A stretch of 64,000 nt of DNA, from the NCBI RefSeq assembly GCF_000090795.2, contig NW_003546289.1, positions 113,918-177,917 of the forward strand, given 5' to 3'. Positions 13,101 to 26,600 of this stretch are shown here, one piece after another. Each line of letters opens with the position of its first letter. The first letter of the stretch is position 1. A program made the translations under genes and the position numbers. Origin of the DNA: Amphimedon queenslandica (Eukaryota; Porifera; Demospongiae; Haplosclerida; Niphatidae). The notes under the pieces are model-generated. The model was not told where the DNA came from. It saw only the letters and a list, made by a program, of their open reading frames with translations, and ran no database searches.

Positions 13101-16100
13101 AAGGGCTTTTTATGTACTTAGAAATCTAGCTTTTGCCAGTATGTTTTGTAAACACAATGCCTGTAGTGACTGAGAAGGAAAGGTAAAGAGGGGCCTTGTG
13201 GGAATCAATGAATGATCTTATCAATAAGGTAAAACCTTCTTAAATCTAAAAAATGCACATACTTAAATATACACACATCAATTACATTTACATCGTAATG
13301 CATCACAAACACATATTGCATAACATTACATAACACTAGTAATCAACATTGCATGCATTATATAACCTTACATAAGAAGTAAAAATAAATAAGTACAGAA
13401 ATAATAATCAGTAAAAATCATAGTTATAATAACACAATAAGTGCTTAGGAAAATAATTATAGTTAAGCATAAATTAACATTATCAGTGATAACAATGCCT
13501 TTATATGTATTATAATGGTGGCTATTTTTTATTTATATGAAAATGGTTCCTATTAATCATACAGTCAAAACTTCAAGCTATACACTTTGCATGCCAACAT
13601 GGACAAGTCGATGTTGTTGAATTACTTATAAAAGAATTTCATGCTGATCCTAATTGTGAAGCTGAGGTAAAGATAACAGAGCTATACTGTTTATTATAAT
13701 AATTTATAGAATGGAACACAGCCAATACATTTTGCTACGATGAATGGACAAGTAGAAGTGATAGTTATGTTGGTTGAGAACTTTTTTGTCGACCCCAATT
13801 CTAAGAATAAGGTTCAATTTTTTTTCAGTAAACTGTAAACTTTTGATTTTCAATATTTAGGAAGGACTAACACCCGTGCAGTTGGCTCAATTTGGAAAGA
13901 AATTGGAAGTATTAGAGTTATTAACTCAGAATTATGGGTGTTCTATTGACATGGGATTCTTGCAGTTACAAAAGGTGTATATTATTAATAGTTATGTTTT
14001 TATGATGAGGTTTATTGAGTAGCCAGCTGGCACTTTCAAAGAAATATTCTCAGGCATAGCACATGTCAGTTAACTATACAATTAACTATAAAACACCAGA
14101 CATTATTATAGGAATCTCTTGCACTTCTTCCAAAAGTTTCATCTGACAAGTCTGAATCACCAGAGAGTTTAATTCATAGGGCTAGTTTTTACGGTGAATT
14201 AGACACTATCAGTGAAGTGATTGAGATAAGAAAAATTGACCCCAATCTGCCTGACCATGTAAGAATAGATTAGTTTTAATAATCTCTACTATTATGTTGT
14301 AACAGGAAGGTAATCACCCCATTCATATTGCTACAGCTGCTGGACATCTTCATATAGTCAAGGCACTAGTTGAAAAGTATGAAGTTCCTCCTGATACACC
14401 AAATAAAGTACTTCATTGTATATTTTTATTATTATTTCCCTAAATCATTTAGCTTGGCTTTCATTCTCTCCATATTGCTGCACTAAATAATCATATCCCT
14501 GTCATAGACTATTAAAAAAAAGATTGCAAAGCTCCTTTAGAACCATATACAAATGTTAGTCTTCTTGCAGTCTTGCTATTTTGTTTAAATTGCAGTATTA
14601 TGTACATGAAGGATGGATATAATCCAGTTCATTTTGCAGCACTTAAAGGACACATAAGGAGTTTTAAAACTCTCATTACCTTAGGATGCAGTCCTACAGC
14701 TTTCACTAATACCGATGAAGTATAGATTATATTAGTATCAGATATAGTATACATTTGTTTTTAGCCATCACAACCTATACATATTGCAGCATCAGAAGGT
14801 CATAAAGAATTAGTATTTGAGCTGATTGAAAATTATGGAGTCAATCCTCTGGTTGAAGATGATGTAAAATTAATAAGATTAGTTGCATAGTTTTAAAAAA
14901 TATTTGTAGTCTGGCTTAACGATACTTCATATTTGTGCTCAATATGGACATGATAAACTTTTAGACTCTCTGTGTGAAAAGTATGGAGCAAATCCTCATG
15001 TAGCAACTCCAGTAAGTACAGTATTCCATGCATAGTACTTGACTTCAATAGAGTGGATCTCAACCTATTCATGTTGCAGCTGAATATGGATCTTTGTCAA
15101 TTGTCCATTTGTTGATAAGCAAGTATAATGTGAATCCTAATTCTAGAAAAATTGTAAGCTTAAATTTGACTACAAGAATTCTATTTTCATGTTTTCATTT
15201 CAAAAAATTCAGGAAGGAGACTGCCCCATTCATTCTGCTGCACTGCAAGGAAAACTTAATGTTGTGAAGTGTCTTATTGAAAATTATGGAGTTGACCCTT
15301 CATCTGAAGCTAAAGTTTATATTTCAATTGCTAAACAAAATAACATCTTTTATTTTAATTATGTAGAATGGACTGCAACCAATTCATCATGCTGCTCAAG
15401 AGGGTCACAGTGATATTGTCATAATGCTTATAAACGAATTCAATCAAAAGCCTGACGCAGTTACTCATGTAGCATAAGAGCAGATTAAGTAATTATTGTC
15501 AAATTATTTTTCAGAGTGGTTTTCAACCAATACACAATGCAAGTTTTAAAAATCAAGAGAATGTGATACGCTTACTTGTTGAAGTTTATGGGGTTGATCC
15601 GAAAGCAACTACAAAAGTATACATGTTTTATAATGTGGTGACTTATCATTAGCTTTGAAAGTTTGGAGATCAACCAATACATTTAACAAAGAGTAAAGAA
15701 ATTTTTGATCTTTTTGTGAAAAATTACCATGCTGATCCAAGTGCAAGGGTATGTTTTAACTGCTGATTATTTAGTTATTATATGATAATTTTAAGAATGA
15801 TGATGATTTGCAGCCAATTAATTGTGCTGCTGCTTATGGCCTCACTAATTTGGTTGTACATTATATAACTGAACACAAGGCTGATCCAAAAGCAACACCA
15901 AAAGTATAGACAATATTTACAATTATACTAAATTTACACTTTCCATAGTCAACTGGAATGCAACCAATACATAGTGCTGCAGTTGGTGGACACATAGAGC
16001 TATTAAGAACTTTGATTGACAAATTTGGAGTTGACCCAAGAGAAAAAGCTACTACTGTAAGTTGTATTAAGCCATGCACCATTTCATATCAACATGAGCC

Positions 16101-17120
16101 AAAAAAAGCTATAAATATTTTAAAGCCATAACATGTAGGTCAAATAGACTAGGCCTTTTGCAAGTTGATTCATTGTTTCCCATTTCATGCCTGCATGGTG
16201 CCACATTTATGGTTTTGCATTGTTTATAGTATACATGTGGCAATCAACCATGCATCATAATCGTTAGCACCATCCACTAGCCTAGTCTTGCAAGCCAGAC
16301 TATTCCCCAGCCTACAGTCATTGGGCTGGGCTGGAGAATGGTCTGGCTTGTGAGACTACCACTAGCCTGCTTATGGCTTTAAAAGCTAAACCCTTCTTTA
16401 AATGAGATCCTGTTGTTTGGCTAAAAATTTATTTCTGGTAAGCAGCTATAGAGCAGCAAAAGTACAGCCTCAAGACTGCCTAAAGCTATTATAGCACTTT
16501 GTAATTCTAGCTTCCTTAACTAGTGACTGACAATTGGTTCACTCTAGTCCTTAGATATCATGCATTGGTATCTCTTGTTCAATTTAAGACACAGTTGTTT
16601 TTTATTTCAGGAATACATTGAGCCAATTCATTATGCAGCTCTGGCAGGCCAATTAGAAATTATTCAAGTACTTATTGAAGTCTATGGAGTATCTCCTAAT
16701 GCAGCTACCATTAAAGTACGTGATGTATACAATCAAAACTGTATAGACAATGATATTATTGCTATTACAGGAGGGTGCCTGCCCAGTTCATTTTGCTGCT
16801 CATCTTGGACATGCTTACGTAGTTGAATTTTTAGTTGATAATTATGGCGCAGACCCTTCAATATTATCAAAGGCACTGATTGCTTTTAAGAATATTTAAT
16901 AAATCAATGTTTTATACAGGATGGTGATTCTGCAATGCTTGTTGCTGCAGTAGCTGAGCATACAGAAGTTATAGAGTTACTTAGAGATAAATATTTTCAG
17001 ACAGTTCCAACAGAAGAAGAAGTGATGATAGCTGTGAGATAATTAGCTATCTAGTGCTTTTAATTATTTTTGTTTCTACAGAAACAAAAAAGTGATGCTG
17101 AATTATTAGAAAAGACATGA
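10198..17120 (+). CDS. Multi-ankyrin-repeat protein, 24 exons
   Basis: Exons: 10198-10419, 10488-10592, 10645-10746, 13565-13666, 13710-13811, 13861-13974, 14023-14064, 14112-14258, 14306-14407, 14453-14554, 14612-14719, 14765-14863, 14910-15011, 15052-15153, 15213-15314, 15367-15468, 15515-15616, 15662-15748, 15796-15903, 15949-16056, 16611-16715, 16771-16872, 16920-17033, 17082-17120. Every exon is a multiple of three and every intron is phase 0; eleven exons are exactly 102 bases, one 34-residue ankyrin repeat each (pattern QPIHIAA..GH..IV..L....GVDP). The product would be about 839 residues, a helical scaffold with no other domain seen. Exon 10 contains an in-frame TAA at 14513-14515 where a leucine is expected, and exon 22 ends AAG|GCACTG, a GC donor. 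Start: first ATG in frame with repeat one. It could be a functional gene with an allele or assembly error, or an early pseudogene. Confidence 0.88.
10772..11911. mobile_element. TIR DNA element (1.1 kb) in ankyrin intron 3
   Basis: The ends are inverted repeats: TAGACCACCCAGAGTGAG at the left and CTCACTCTGGGTGGTCTA at the right, flanked by TA on both sides. No transposase frame was found, so it is non-autonomous. A second inverted pair nests inside (see next entry). Confidence 0.75.
10846..11223. mobile_element. Nested TIR element inside the 1.1-kb element
   Basis: TAGACCTCTCGA at the left matches TCGAGAGGTCTA at the right. The outer and inner elements share the TAGACC terminus. Similar GCTGCCATTTTGG / GTTGCCATTTTGG segments occur at about 10918 and 11233, so the internal sequence is itself partly repeated. 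Confidence 0.55.
11912..13564. other. Rest of ankyrin intron 3
   Basis: This is AT-rich sequence with one short inverted repeat at 12511-12580 (GCCTGGCCCCACTTC against a GGCGGGGCC-containing arm), probably a small MITE. I see no exon between the third and fourth ankyrin exons; the repeat phase is uninterrupted across the intron. Confidence 0.5.
16277..16375. repeat. Hairpin MITE in ankyrin intron 20
   Basis: CTAGTCTTGCAAGCCAGACT at the left pairs with GGTCTGGCTTGTGAGACTA at the right around a CCCAGCC/GGCTGGG core. A partial relative occurs at about 17409 (CTAGTCTTGCTGGCCAGAC). Confidence 0.6.
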
Positions 17121-20100
17121 CTTAACTGCTTCAATATTATCTATGCATCAAAATCAGTATTAATGATAAATAATTATATTCCACTTATTTTATCAGCTAT
17201 ATACAAATTTAGAGACTTCATATTTGATGAATATATATAGCTTTGACAAAACTGCAGTTTCTATGTATCTCTAAATAACTAGCAATAAGTTCGTGGCATG
17301 TATTTTGAGTATGCTTGGAGGCTATAGTAATGGCCTACAATTTCGTCTCAACAACTCATGCAACACTGCAGTTTTAACAAATGTATGTTCTTGCAAGATA
17401 CCAAATAGCTAGTCTTGCTGGCCAGACCAGACCTTTCATAAAAATTTTGGTGCAACAAGTATTGTCAAAGTGAATAGTTCCAATAGTCTATAAGCAAGCA
17501 ACATTATTCAGTTTTATTCAGTGAAGCTCCATCTTTTATGACTTGCATTGACTGATTCAATTTTTTCCTAGTGAACTGAATAGACACTCCAGCTACATTA
17601 CATTTGCTGGGAAAGTAGTAGTTTTCCGCAGATTTATGATTTTTTAAAGTTTCAAAATTCTTGCCATCATAAAAGCATGAATAGATATTCAGCAATGCCT
17701 GATTCAATGTTTTTTCTTTGAAAGGAATATCAGTAAGCTTACAAATAATGTCTTTTTAGTCAGACCTTTGATAGACTGAGTCCAGCTTTGGCTTCCACAG
17801 TTTTGTATGCATGCATGTGCACTCCAAACAAACAATTCTATCGAAGTTTCTTCAGAAGATTACATGCATTCCTACACTGTTTGACCCCCTATATAGTTTA
17901 GGATGAATGTAACAATGAAACTACACTCTTTGTTCCCCATATCACTATTGGAAAACATTTGTGTACCTATATACATTAGTGATCTCTATCTATACATAGG
18001 AAGAAACATTGAAACAGTGTAATTTTTTATGCACCCCAGAATGTATTGTTGTGAATCATGAGTCGAGAAAAATTTTTTAAAAATTATATAATGCCTTCCT
18101 TGAAATATAATAATAGATCTACATTATAATTGATACATGGAACAATAATGTCCCACCAGTTCCATCTCAGTTGAAGAGTCTTGCTATTTTGTGTAAACTA
18201 TAACATCTATACTTTTCATTGACTAGTCTAGAAAGAGCATTATCAGCTTTTGGATTCCAAAATAAGGTACTGGTATGTGCTGGGAGTGCTGGGTACAGAC
18301 TATTCAAGAATAATATCTAGTTTATGTTTAAAAATGTTTGATTACTAGATCTATTATGCATAAAAACATAATATGCACAGTTCGAAATTTCTATTTTTGC
18401 TAATTTTGGGATTTAGAGCTAACATAATAAGTGTCTATATTAGTTTCTCTACTCCAGTATAATAGTTTACATGAAAGTGGCAATAATAATCGCAAAATTT
18501 TACACTCACATAAAAATTTTAATTTATTACAAAACAAGGCACTCAGGCAATTTTACAAAGCTAACTACAAAATAAAAAATACTCTAATGCTACAATTAAT
18601 GCTAAAAAAAATAATAATCTAAAAATAATAAACAAAATGGCCTAAAATATCGCTACTTTGGTTGAACATTTTTAGCAATGTCATTTGCTCAGACTTTTTT
18701 CAGTGCTGTAGCTAAGGATGTCCAACTGGAACCTCCTTTTTGCACCTTATCTTCTCCTTTTGACCGGGCAGCCATGCACTCCAATAGACATTTTTTAACA
18801 TCTCTAGTCTACATCTCCTCTACATTTTTCATCAATTGCTCCCAGTGTATTGAAGTTGAGTCCTTAGAATAAGAAGAGACCCAATGTTTCCATTCAGTGT
18901 AATCAATCTACTGTAACTTTTCAAGGACATCAGCAAGATTAGTTATGTCTATGAGCATGAAAGGTGATCATATCACATCTGTTTTAAGGACAAGTTGCAC
19001 TCTTTCTGGTTATTCCATAAATATTACACCTAAAACATTATTAAACAAACATTATACCAGAGAAGTAAATGTACTGTATATATTACTGGTATTTCCAGTT
19101 GATACTAGTAAATTTACCTCTGCTTATCAGTTTGGGTTGGATACTTAAGGCATTGCATGTGAAATTGCTCAGTGGATAAAAAGATGCTGTATATCTAGAT
19201 TTGATGAAGAAAGCATGAAGCTGAAGTCAGTCAGATTTAAAGTTACAATGAAGATCTGAATCAATATGGTGCTGCCAATAAGAGTAAATGAAATGATTAT
19301 AGATCTATAGAGTAGTACTATATCAGTGTAGAAAGGACTTGGTGTTTTTCTTTATTGTCATTCTTGGATTTCTCAGTTTTGTTAAGACTAGATTTCATGA
19401 ACAGTTAACTAACTTAGTACAAGTTACTTATCACATTTTGTTTTGTGCATTTATGTTAAAATAACATGAAAGCGTTGCCCAAATTTAAGTTGCATCATTT
19501 GCAATCAGCCTACACAATACAACTTTACACAGATACAAGGCACTTTGTTGACACTCTGAAAAACTGGCAATATTATCTTCATTTTTTGTGAATAAGTGCA
19601 AGATGTATATTTTTTAGTTTGGGCTAATTCTTCTGGCACATAATGGCATGGTGTGGTATTTCACTATTTTTTCAATTTAACAGTTTTGAAATTCCTGCAA
19701 TTATTATACAAGACAATTTATTGACGAGGAATTAATATTGGCAATTGGCGGTTCTATGAAGAAATCACCACTATAAAATCTGCCATTTTGTTTCAATCTG
19801 AGTATCTACAACGGTACATGGCACAAAATCACCAAAATAAAATCTGCCAATTTCTTTCTGCAGGCAAATTCACCAAATATTTCTCCCACCAATATATCAT
19901 CTTGTTGGGGCAAGCCTGAGCGAGCCCCACATAAACGAGACACGTATGTATGTATGTCTGTCTGTCTGTTCAATCTATGGTTTAATCTATGTTTAATTTA
20001 TGCTTCTCCAACAGCCAGGCAAGGTTATAGATGCAATAAAGTAACTATGAAACTTGTTTTTGCTGATAACTCAACTTACTGTACTTGCATACTACTGTCC

Positions 20101-20609
20101 AAATGCTGCAAGGAATGTCAAGAAAGCAGATATGCCATCTTTATTGATGTGAATGACTTTGAAGTCTGTCACAGCCTGAACTAATTTGGACTACATTGCT
20201 ACAGTTGCCTATCTAGCCATATCATTTGTGTAGTGACTGTTTCTAGCTATCTTTAATGCTTTCCAAATGCTAAACTTGATTTGATTTAAATTGATTACAA
20301 AGGTAGGTCAAGAACTACACTGCACTCAATCAAGTTCTGAGCTGCTTAAGTTGCACTGTCATGAGTATTGTTAGTCTGTCAATATCTATTGTATGTACAT
20401 TGCTTTACTTGCTTAGGCTCGCCCCTTCAATGTTTTACATTCGTCTAGTATGGTATTCTATTTGAAATCTAAACATCAATTAAGAGTTATTCTTAGTTCA
20501 CACAATAACATGACTGAAACAAAAAATACAGAAAAGTATCCCAATGCTAAGAGTTTTCAGTCTCCTTAAACCTAAAATAATTATATGAGAAGTTCAAACA
20601 ATATCAAAT
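17121..20609. other. Intergenic, between ankyrin gene and POLR1H 3' end
   Basis: About 3.5 kb of AT-rich sequence without a supportable gene. Short frames here have no recognisable domain. It includes dispersed repeat copy 2 (19910-20450) and, at about 19740-19880, repeated AAAATCTGCCA/ACCAAA segments. Confidence 0.6.
19910..20450. repeat. Dispersed repeat, copy 2
   Basis: It begins GGGGCAAGCCTGAGCGAGCC, has a GTAT/GTCT microsatellite, and ends GGCTCGCCCCTTCAATGTTT before TACATT. Same signatures as copy 1 at 91-475. Confidence 0.55.
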
Positions 20610-23600
20610 TTACTTGCACTTAGGACATGTATAAAAAACTGTTTGCCCTTCATCAGCTGAGCGAGTTTGTTGAGTAGTATATGTCATTTCATCATTACCA
20701 CATTGTGGACATTTACGATCAGCCTATTAATACATAAAATTAAAAAGAGTAAGAAAACACAAAAAGTAGATTCAATTGTACTCTGAGCAAGATTTCATGT
20801 ACATGTATAATTGTACAATAAAAATAACAATTGAGAATTTTTCCTTTTCATTTTTGATAAAATTTCATTAGATTTTTGAGCAACCAAAAAAATTTATAAG
20901 AAATCAAAAGTTGATCAGAATCAGCTCAAAGTTGATGCACAACATAAGAACTTGTATAATTATGTAAAAATAAAAATGCAGAATTTTCTTTTGGCCACTT
21001 TTCATGAAATTGTTTTATACTTTAACAAGGTCTCAGTTGACATACATGTACAGCTGTCAAATCTAGAGGCTCCATCTATTAAACATTATTAAAATGGTTG
21101 AGGCTGTGTAAAGAAGAGCTTCTGAATGGGTACTAGTAGATTACGTCTCAAATTATAAGTCTAAAGACTGCAATCCCTATATTTACTACCTCTCAGTAGA
21201 GTTACATGATAACTCCCTTTTTCCTTAATCTCTTATCTTTGTTTTCTCCTTCTGAAGCATTTAACATACTCAACTATGTCTCGTTTAATGCTTCTTGCAC
21301 TGAATAATCTAACTCAGTCTCAAGCATACTCTACCCCTCTTAACATTTTTACTTCTTCTGTTTTTCCCTCAACCTCCTTTCTACATCTTCAGTTGCAGGC
21401 AATAACATTGCTCAATAATCATTTTGGGAAACATTTAAGCCCTACTTTGATGTCAACCATACATGCACTTTTTATGTGATGTGTCCATATTGTAACTGCA
21501 TTATTTATTCATGATGTAAATATTGCAATGAACTGGCAGTCATTTAAATACTTAAATTTAATGATGTTCGTTACCATAGTGATGAGTAGTGATGAAGGAG
21601 TCTTGTCATCTCCTGCTGTCTACTATGCCCATAAAATCTTGGATGTATTGGTGGTCCAGGAAATCAACAATTCATGTAACTATAAATGAAACAGGGCATT
21701 CAGAGCATACAATCATCAATTGGTTTAACATCCTTAGAGACCTTTATGCTTAATATTTGATTGACCGTCCAATGACCATAGGTGGCCCATGATCAATCGT
21801 TGAGATCGATGAACTGAAGTTTGGCAAACAAAAAGACAATCCATGCAGCTCTGGAGATACATAATGTACTATACTGTAGTTGCTAGATCAAAAGAACCAC
21901 CAGGTGGTATATAAGCCATGTACACCTAACCACAAAGCAGCTACTTCACTATATGTATAGTTGGTTTCAGTTGAGTTTGACAGGTGAAACACCTTAATAA
22001 CTTTTGTTATTAATGCTAGCAACTTGAAACTTGGTATAGTTGCATAACAGGTTCTTCTGTATATCTGGATTGATTTTGGAATCTCTGGGTACTCTGGAAG
22101 GTAATTATCAGCAGGTTTTCCAGTCTCCATCAAAAAAGCCACAATGATGTTGCATTGCGTATTATGCTCATGAATGATCATTTGCATCTCATTACATTTG
22201 TCAAAATCATGTTTTATTTGTTTAAAAATAATATAAAGCAAAAGTAACGCTCCAGACTAAAAGATATTTCACAAGGTCTTGCACTCCAGAAAGAAGCCTC
22301 AGCTCATCTGCTTTACCTCTCAACTGCTGTCACTTCTTACCGCTCAGAAAATCCATTGTAAGCTTGCATTTCTTGATCCCTTTCTCAAGTAATAACAAGG
22401 ACAAAGATCCTGTAGGTAAGATGTAGAGAAAATAGCACCCAAAACTAAAAACTCAAGGAGTTAGAGGAAGAAAAAGAGAGCACATTGAAGTTTCAGCCAT
22501 TTTATTTGCATATGTGGGCAGGGCTACACATGACGTTTTCATGATGAAAATTTTCTGTCAAACTCAACTGCTGAAACTGACTATGTTATGATGATAATAA
22601 TGAGATTCATTGGGGTAGGCTATCTGTAATGTTATTCATGGACATACATGTAGCATGCAAGATTTGCATATATGATGTAATAACCTCATGCAATCAAATG
22701 GAAACACCAAAAAGAAGAAAGCTGTCTTTGAAGGCACAAACAAAGAGGAAGTGACAAGTACCTGTTTTTCATCTAATGTAACTTTGCCTCAATTGGAAAA
22801 GCTAAAGCTCAAATTTGCTCCGAAGAATACTAAAAAAGGACTGGAAAGAATGGAGAAGAGACAATAAAGATGGTAAAGCCTCTCTAGATGACATTTAAGC
22901 ATGAGAGTAGTAACAAAATCAGCAATTGGCTGTGTGATTTTTTTCTCAGAAGTAAAAAAGCTGATGGCACAGAGTATTGCCAAAGCCTTCACTGTATACT
23001 ATCTAGCTTACAATGTCATGACGAATCAAGATATCCTAATGCCCCACAAATACAAGAAATGAAGGAACTTCACCAACTATTAAATAATTTGTACAAAGAT
23101 CTACACAAAAGGGGTATTGGGATAAAATGTGCACAGTCTGAAGTGATTACAACAGAGGAAGAGGAGCAGTTGTGGAGCAATGAGGTGCTTGCTCTAGTGA
23201 TCCTAAATACAGTTTTAAAAATCATAATGACATTAATTTCATCTTAAGAGGCAGATCCAGACGGTAACTTGTCATTGTCACAACTCTCATTTGGTAATGA
23301 CAGTGATGGATCTAAATATGTGGAATACACAGAGAGTAGTTCAAAGAATTGCCCTAGAGGCTCAAAGCAACTAAACCTTACAAATAAGACTGTCTGTCAT
23401 TATTCACAACCATACTTAGGATCATGCTTTCATGTGTATTTACTAAAATTATATATATTGAAACTTCATGAGGAATTAAAGGAGAAAGATATATTTTATT
23501 GTCGTCCTCTAACAATATTTAAGGATGATGGTCCCTGGCATACAACTGCACTAGTAGGACATAATACACTGGATTGCAAGCTAAAGGAACTTTGTCAAAA

Positions 23601-26600
23601 GGATGGTGTCTCAATGGAGGAAAAAACAAACCACAATCTAAGAGCAACATCAATTTCATGATTATATCAAGCTCACATACCCAAAAATGATAATAGAGCA
23701 TTCGGGAGTCGGGACACTTAAAAAAGGTAGGACTTAAAGTGCATGAGTGCACTGCCAATTATCAAATATAGGAAATGTATGGCGCAATGGCATCAATAGT
23801 TCCTGTACCAAGAGATTTTCCAGATTCAGGAAAAGAGCAAACTGGTTAGTTACTAATTTAAACAACTATAATTATTTTTAACTTTAGATGGTATGAGTAA
23901 TGATGGTAAAATGATGATTTGAAACATAGCTCATCTGGTTAGTTCTAGAATACTCCATTTCTAAATCATATCAATTTTAAAGGAGGTACCATACTAACGG
24001 GTTATTAAGCGCCCTTCGTTGTTAAGTGACTATTTCTTATTAGGTGCCTAGCTCAATGTAGCTCTTAGCATGGGTTTGTTAAGCGCAGTACAAAACAGTA
24101 GGAGTACAAGCAGTAGGAGTCCAGACACTTTTTATAAGTGTTGTGGCCATGAACCAGACTGTCAAAAGATCATTCTTCACCACCCGCCACTGTAAAGCCA
24201 GTAAAGTGATTAATTAATTATTATTGTAAACTACACCTGCTGTATTTATCAAGCGCTGAGTCATTATTAAGCACCCGTTTTTCTGTCATTTTCTGCATAA
24301 GCGCCTACGCTTAATAACCCATTAGTAAAGTATAAATGTTTGCAAGAGTGACACTGGAGATGTTCTGAAGCAGCTAAACTTTCAAGGAATGAAAGAATGC
24401 ACCTTTAACATTAGTCTCAAAAAGTGAACTGGTTATTAAAAGATAATAATGTTAATCAAAAAAGAACTTGTAGGTGGGCGTTTCATTTTGCTACATTACG
24501 CTGATTATTATGGTCTCACCTAGTCACAAGGCTGTAGTAGTGAGAGCTTGCATACTCAGCAAGATACAGTTACCTCTCCCTTGGACACACGGACTCTCTG
24601 GATTGGTGACTTTAAATTACATACATCACTCCAAGCTATGTTACAATAATAATGAATTTGTAATAGTACACTACAATTGATAAATGCAGCGAATGTTATA
24701 TCGTATTCAAACCAAATTATAGCTTCATTTTGACTGTGCAATACTAATTAGTCTTTGCTGCTGCAGTGCCTTCCAATACTTTAATCAGTAACTTTTAAGT
24801 AGTTCTGATGCATCACCATTGTGTCTTACCAAACCAATTGTTGGTATTTGAAACATCCATTTTGTTTTACCAAACCAGTTTTTGGTAATGTAAACCTCAA
24901 TTTGTAGATACCAATCGTGATCAGTGGATTACTCCTAGATAGTAGCTAAGCTTAAGGTCCGCCCCATGTCCCACCCAATTTTTTGCGCATGCGCAAGGAC
25001 TGATCCTGCACGAGTCAGTAGTCACGAGGGCCAGCAAGCAATTAAGCAGGGTGAATATTTGGCAGCTGCATCTTTATCCCGAGGCCATATCTCCACTGTA
25101 CAAATGTCATTCAGTTCAGGACAGGGGCTTCTTTCACCTCTAGGCCAACGCGGACGTTACGTGAGTACCTCCACACCGCACTCCCCCGGCACTCCATGGT
25201 TCCCATCTCGTTCTGCAACGCCTGTTTCCTCAACGGACGAATCTTGTTCTTTGTCTCAACTCACAGGCCTCAGCGGCCAGGCTAGTGGCTCGAGTTTCAC
25301 TACGCCTCTCATTGCAGGCAGAAGTCCAGTGTGGCGGTACTTTGTTAAACAAGAAGACAAAGAAAAGGACACGACTGTAGCTATATGTAACGTGCCAAAG
25401 CCTGAACTTGGTGGTCAGATTTGTGGAGAGAGAAAAGGTATATCCAGTAGTAACAGTATATAATTAGTCCAAGTGCATGTGGATGAGGCATCAGTAAATT
25501 TAATTATAATTTTTTTAATTTAGGTACTCATATTAACACATTAAAGAGTCATTTAAGAAATAGTCATCCAAGCATTTATAATGCTGTAATGGCTGAAGAA
25601 ACGGCAAATAAGAAGAAGCGACAAGAAAGGAAGGTGTTAGATGCAATTCGACCATCTGATAAAAAAAAGAAAAGATGGAGCATTGATATGAACACCTTAT
25701 TTGTGCCGGATTCAGTAAAATACAATGAATATGATAAGTCACAGAAGTTGATAGATAACACTGTAGCTGTCTTTGTTGGTGCAACTAATGTACCTTATAG
25801 CATCACCTCTAATGTACATTTTCAGAGAATGATACGTGCATTGGACTTCAGATATCGTATTCCTGGGCGCACTCGTTTAATGTCACTAATTGATGATATC
25901 GTAGCAACAATGAAATCGCAAATTCAGCTTTCTATGGCTACTGCCAGAAAAATTAATTTCTGCGCCGATATATGGTCCAAAAAAGGATTGACGTCTTCGT
26001 ATCTGGGTTTGACGGCTCATTTTTACTGTCCCGTTACTTTTAAAATTAAACATGCCACTCTGGCAGTTAGGGAATTGCCTCATCCACATACAGGTTTGTA
26101 ACACTGTATTTCTAACAAATAGTTGTAAATTAACACCCCATTGTTAAGAACTGTCTTGACAGTTGACACTAAAGGATATTGACTGTTATTCTTTTAGCAA
26201 AAAAAAATTTCTCACATCCTATATACTGGACTGTTGTATTTTCACAGTATCCTCTTCAATAAAATATCAGAGACTTGATATTTGTCAAGTTTTTTGCCAT
26301 TTAAAGTCTTCACTTTCACCTGACCCCTGGCTTTTTTCAATTAATAAATTACGTCACATTCTAATGGTGCAAACAAAGTTTATAAATTCCCATGTTTTTC
26401 AAAAATTATAACAAATAATCAATAGGTCAGGTGAAACTGAATAGACTTTAGTATGCATATATGAAGTAAATACAATATAATTATGCTTTATTTTTGACAC
26501 TCATGTTTTACAGCATTACTATATCTTTTACTTTTTAATTTTAGGTGACGCCATATGCAATCTCACGTATCAAATAATTGAGGAATGGCAGATACCTTCT

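Noticed and set aside
18431-19148. Several 60-70-codon frames between the ankyrin gene and POLR1H
   Set aside because: AT-rich, no domain, no splice partners; chance length in a low-GC background cannot be excluded.
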